Of a DNA stretch of 64,000 nucleotides, positions 61,000 to 64,000 are shown piece by piece. Each line of letters begins with the position of its first letter. Positions within the stretch are counted from its first letter, which is position 1. Below the pieces are notes generated by a model, which was not told where the DNA came from, did no database searches, and saw only the letters and a program-made list of their open reading frames with translations. Source of the stretch: Alentia gelatinosa (Eukaryota > Annelida > Polychaeta > Phyllodocida > Polynoidae). A program made the translations under genes and the position numbers. The stretch spans positions 99,962,797 to 100,026,796 of the forward strand of contig OX465580.1 in NCBI GenBank assembly GCA_950022655.1. The letters are read 5' to 3'.

Positions 61000-63900
61000 T
61001 CAGTATTTATGTTGTTAGGCCCGGCGTACCCTTAGCTCCAAATCGTCTAAGATGGTCCTTACGATATACCTAAAAACTGATACTATGCACGCGAATGTTC
61101 TAGACGTTTGTGTAAGATAAAGAGTTTTCTGATCGTCTATGATTTTTGACATTATGCATTGTAGCGCATCGGGAGGTGTTAACGTTTTATCATGGTAGGT
61201 GGACGCCAGGACTTATCCATCAACATGAAACAATTAATGATATTTTAAACTGAATGATCAATTCAATATGCATATTACACTTTCTTTTATCAAGCTCAAT
61301 CACTTTCTTCCATAGGATATCCATAACTGGATTTACTTGTGTCTTTGTTATCATTCTAAACACTGATTTATAAATGATCTATTCAGAGTGCTAAGTTGCC
61401 GTTAAGATGAAGAGAAACCAGACACCTTTCCTTTCGTCTCGACCTGCTAAACACGTCTGCCGCCAGAGCGCATGCGTCACCAAGAGAGACGCTGCTCAAC
61501 GAGCCAATCACCTACCAGGTCACATCAAACTATTTGTCATGGCTTTCAATGAAGCCCGCGGCTCCATAAATTTCCTGAACGTGGCACCCGAGCCTGTCGA
61601 AGGTACAGAATTAAACGCGCAAAACAGTGGGATCGTGATTGGTAGTTAACTTATGCAGGTTTTATTAACGGCAGGCAAAACGGCAGGCGCGTGACTCTCT
61701 TAACAGGTCTTCCTTTTCCCAACCCACAAGGCTAGCCAATAAAGGATCGAATGAGGAATGAGAGGTACATGGTTTCAATTGCTACATTTGAAAATTTCGC
61801 TTGAAATTAGGTTGCATTTGTTCATTCCTTCTAAAGATGTATCAAAATATTGTGGATATGACATTGTAATACCGGAAAAGGGTTTCATATCGCCATAGAT
61901 TCTCTGAAAATAGTGGATTTCATGTATTTTGTTCTTACAAAGAATTTGTCCTGCCGTTCATAGTGTTGAAAGCTGTATGCAACATTGCTCGGGTGTCTGT
62001 GGTTGTGGCCTTAGAGCCTACTGAATGGTAAATTCGTTTAATTATAGGTACTAAATTACATTAGAAACCTGTTGGAACGGAAACTTTGAATACTCCCTAA
62101 CCCAACTATAGTTCAGAGCTGATCTTAAGCTCAATGGTGGCACTATTTATGGATTAGTGTTCACATCCGAAGACTTGACTTCGTATTCCCGTGCTAGTGC
62201 ATTCATAGATGGTTATCACTACTTCGGTGGCTTTAGTAGAGATATGTAGAGTCACAAGTTTCTAGTCAATTTACGACTTTTTTGTATATCTCCATATGTC
62301 AATGAAATGTTATATAAACGTTTTATGTTAGCTTAGTGAGCTATGTTCTAAACTCTATATGTTATACATAGTCCTCACAATGTAAGACTTCTCTGGGCAT
62401 ATAATGGTTAAAACTGCTCTGGATGTCTTCTCTTTGAATGGGGATGTTTTCATCGCTGGGCCCCTGGGCTACCGGTCTTTGTTTGTATTGCCAAATTAGC
62501 GATCCGCAATTAACTCCTCCAACACCTTCTTTCCATTCAGAAGAAAAGAACTAATTTGAATATTGAAAAGGATCTTTTTCCCAAAGGTAACCAAATTGAC
62601 CAAACTTTAAAACAGGTGATTAGTTTTCCATAGATAATGGATCTAGCGAAATCCATATAAACCGTTATCGTTCGAGTAATCTTTTGAGGGCTTCTTTTCT
62701 CTGGCACCCTGCAAATTATTGAAAATGCATGCTTAGGAATGGGGCAGCTGCACGGGTTTTTTAGAAGTGGGACTGCTTCTTCGGGAATGTCAATATTTAT
62801 TCTGATGGAGGTAACCATCTCTATGCGCATCACGGACATGACAGTGCCTCTGATGCCGTTAGGCTTAATATGCTATTTTTTGTCTTTAATTGCAACTTGT
62901 TCCAGAGTGATTAATTCCGCGTGAATATGGCAAGGAGCTGGCCATGTAGAAATGACATCAGCTTAGCATCTGCCACATAGACTATGTTCCTTCTTTGCAA
63001 GTGTCATAAAAGCTCTGATTTAGAAGATTAGTAAAGAAAAATATAAAAGAATCACTCGGCTCTGTCAAATGCTCCTTGAAGAGCCAATATGTAAACTTGA
63101 ATGTACTCTCTCCCACTCAATAAAAGACACAGATGAATAGGCGCCACCCGTTTTACAAACAGCAATTACCCACTTTTTTACAACTAATTTCCATTGAATT
63201 TATAAGGGCTGGTGCTGGGGTGTTTGAATGGGACCACATTGAAAGGACGCGTTATGAATTCATAGCATTGACAGGAATATTCCTGTCGCCTATTGGTCAT
63301 ATCCATCCTTAAAGGAAGGAAACAAAGATGTCAGAACTTGATTCTCTGTGAAGACCTCGTATCAATGGACATTTTATATAGGAAATTCGGGACTATTTGC
63401 AAATAATAAGAAAGATTATCTATATATGAAAACTGAAGTGATGCTACAGTCATTTGTTTAAAAGAATGGCAGAATCAGATTCCCAAAGTAATAATTGACC
63501 AACATGGCATGTAGTGGACTCTCTAATAGCCTTTTTCAGACTTTACTCCTCTACTAGTTGCCATGTCATACAGATTTGCCATACAAATGTCCAGTAAGGC
63601 CCGGTGTCCACTGAGCTACCAATACACTCCGATATGCCTTATGATGCACCTCCCGATAAAAAATCGAAATCGTGTCAAAGGGTGACCTTTCATCGGGGCA
63701 GTTGACCATGTCTCTATGATAAGGCTCGAATTACAAAAGGGGTCTACAATTTCGTCCCCATGAAAATCCTGTATCAGAGGGTCTCTACGACATCTCAATA
63801 TGTTAAAATGGCGAGAGCTTATCAGGAGCATCGCAGAGTGATAACACCTCAAGATATACACTTGTGCCCTTGTAGTGTTGTGGGGCATATCAGGACTATG

Positions 63901-64000
63901 ATCACTTTTTTTCACATGTGAACCCATTACGATGTATGGTGAAGTGGCACGTCTTGACATTTGCCTACAATCTGGACCCTCCCGATAAGTCCCGATATTT
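61000..64000. other. No gene recognised
   Basis: A CpG-richer patch at about 61430-61640 includes an 80-codon frame without recognisable similarity. GACAGGAATATTCCTGTC at 63270-63287 is an 18-bp perfect palindrome. Nothing else supported. Confidence 0.45.

Noticed and set aside
1..64000. CRISPR arrays, operons or prokaryotic gene clusters
   Set aside because: The tandem repeats found have no regularly spaced unique spacers, and the sequence has LINEs and microsatellites typical of animal DNA.

Overview
The window looks like 64 kb of non-coding, repeat-bearing animal nuclear DNA. Support for this: several non-LTR retrotransposon (LINE) relics with poly-A tails, a tyrosine-recombinase (Ngaro-type) retrotransposon, long microsatellites, many fold-back sequences and short CpG-rich patches. 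The mix of Ngaro and LINE elements fits an invertebrate, possibly marine, but the species cannot be fixed from sequence alone. I found no convincing cellular protein-coding gene; nearly all open frames are short and unrelated to recognisable families.

The centrepiece is 27.66-34.36 kb, a nested pair of retrotransposons. The outer element has the split-direct-repeat layout A1 - gag - RT/RNase H - tyrosine recombinase - B1 A2 B2, with 218-bp A repeats and 100-bp B repeats that are 98-99% identical. There is no methyltransferase region, so it fits the Ngaro group rather than DIRS1 or PAT. The recombinase frame is open with all expected catalytic residues. Gag and RT/RNase H carry frameshifts and stop codons, and gag is split by a 2-kb, 5'-truncated LINE on the opposite strand. 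An 11-bp motif that ends both B repeats also lies just outside A1, which suggests the crossover sequence used when the circular intermediate integrated.

Other LINE relics lie at 2.1-2.5, 12.2-12.4, 34.5-35.5, 42.7-43.3 and 60.2-61.0 kb, with tail-only fragments at 26.6 and 43.6 kb. The 60-kb relic was itself hit by a 104-nt A-tailed insertion flanked by perfect 16-bp duplications.

The most unusual non-coding structure is a dispersed pair of about 288-bp elements (10.8 and 51.8 kb). They share an outer 11-bp inverted repeat and a hairpin tip, but their long hairpin stems have different sequences that are nevertheless self-complementary. Perfect or near-perfect palindromes also occur at 22.8 kb (two overlapping), 44.5 kb and 46.4 kb. 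CpG-rich, promoter-like or insulator-like patches lie near 6.0, 8.2, 17.2 and 49.6 kb. The remaining long stretches contain nothing I can identify.
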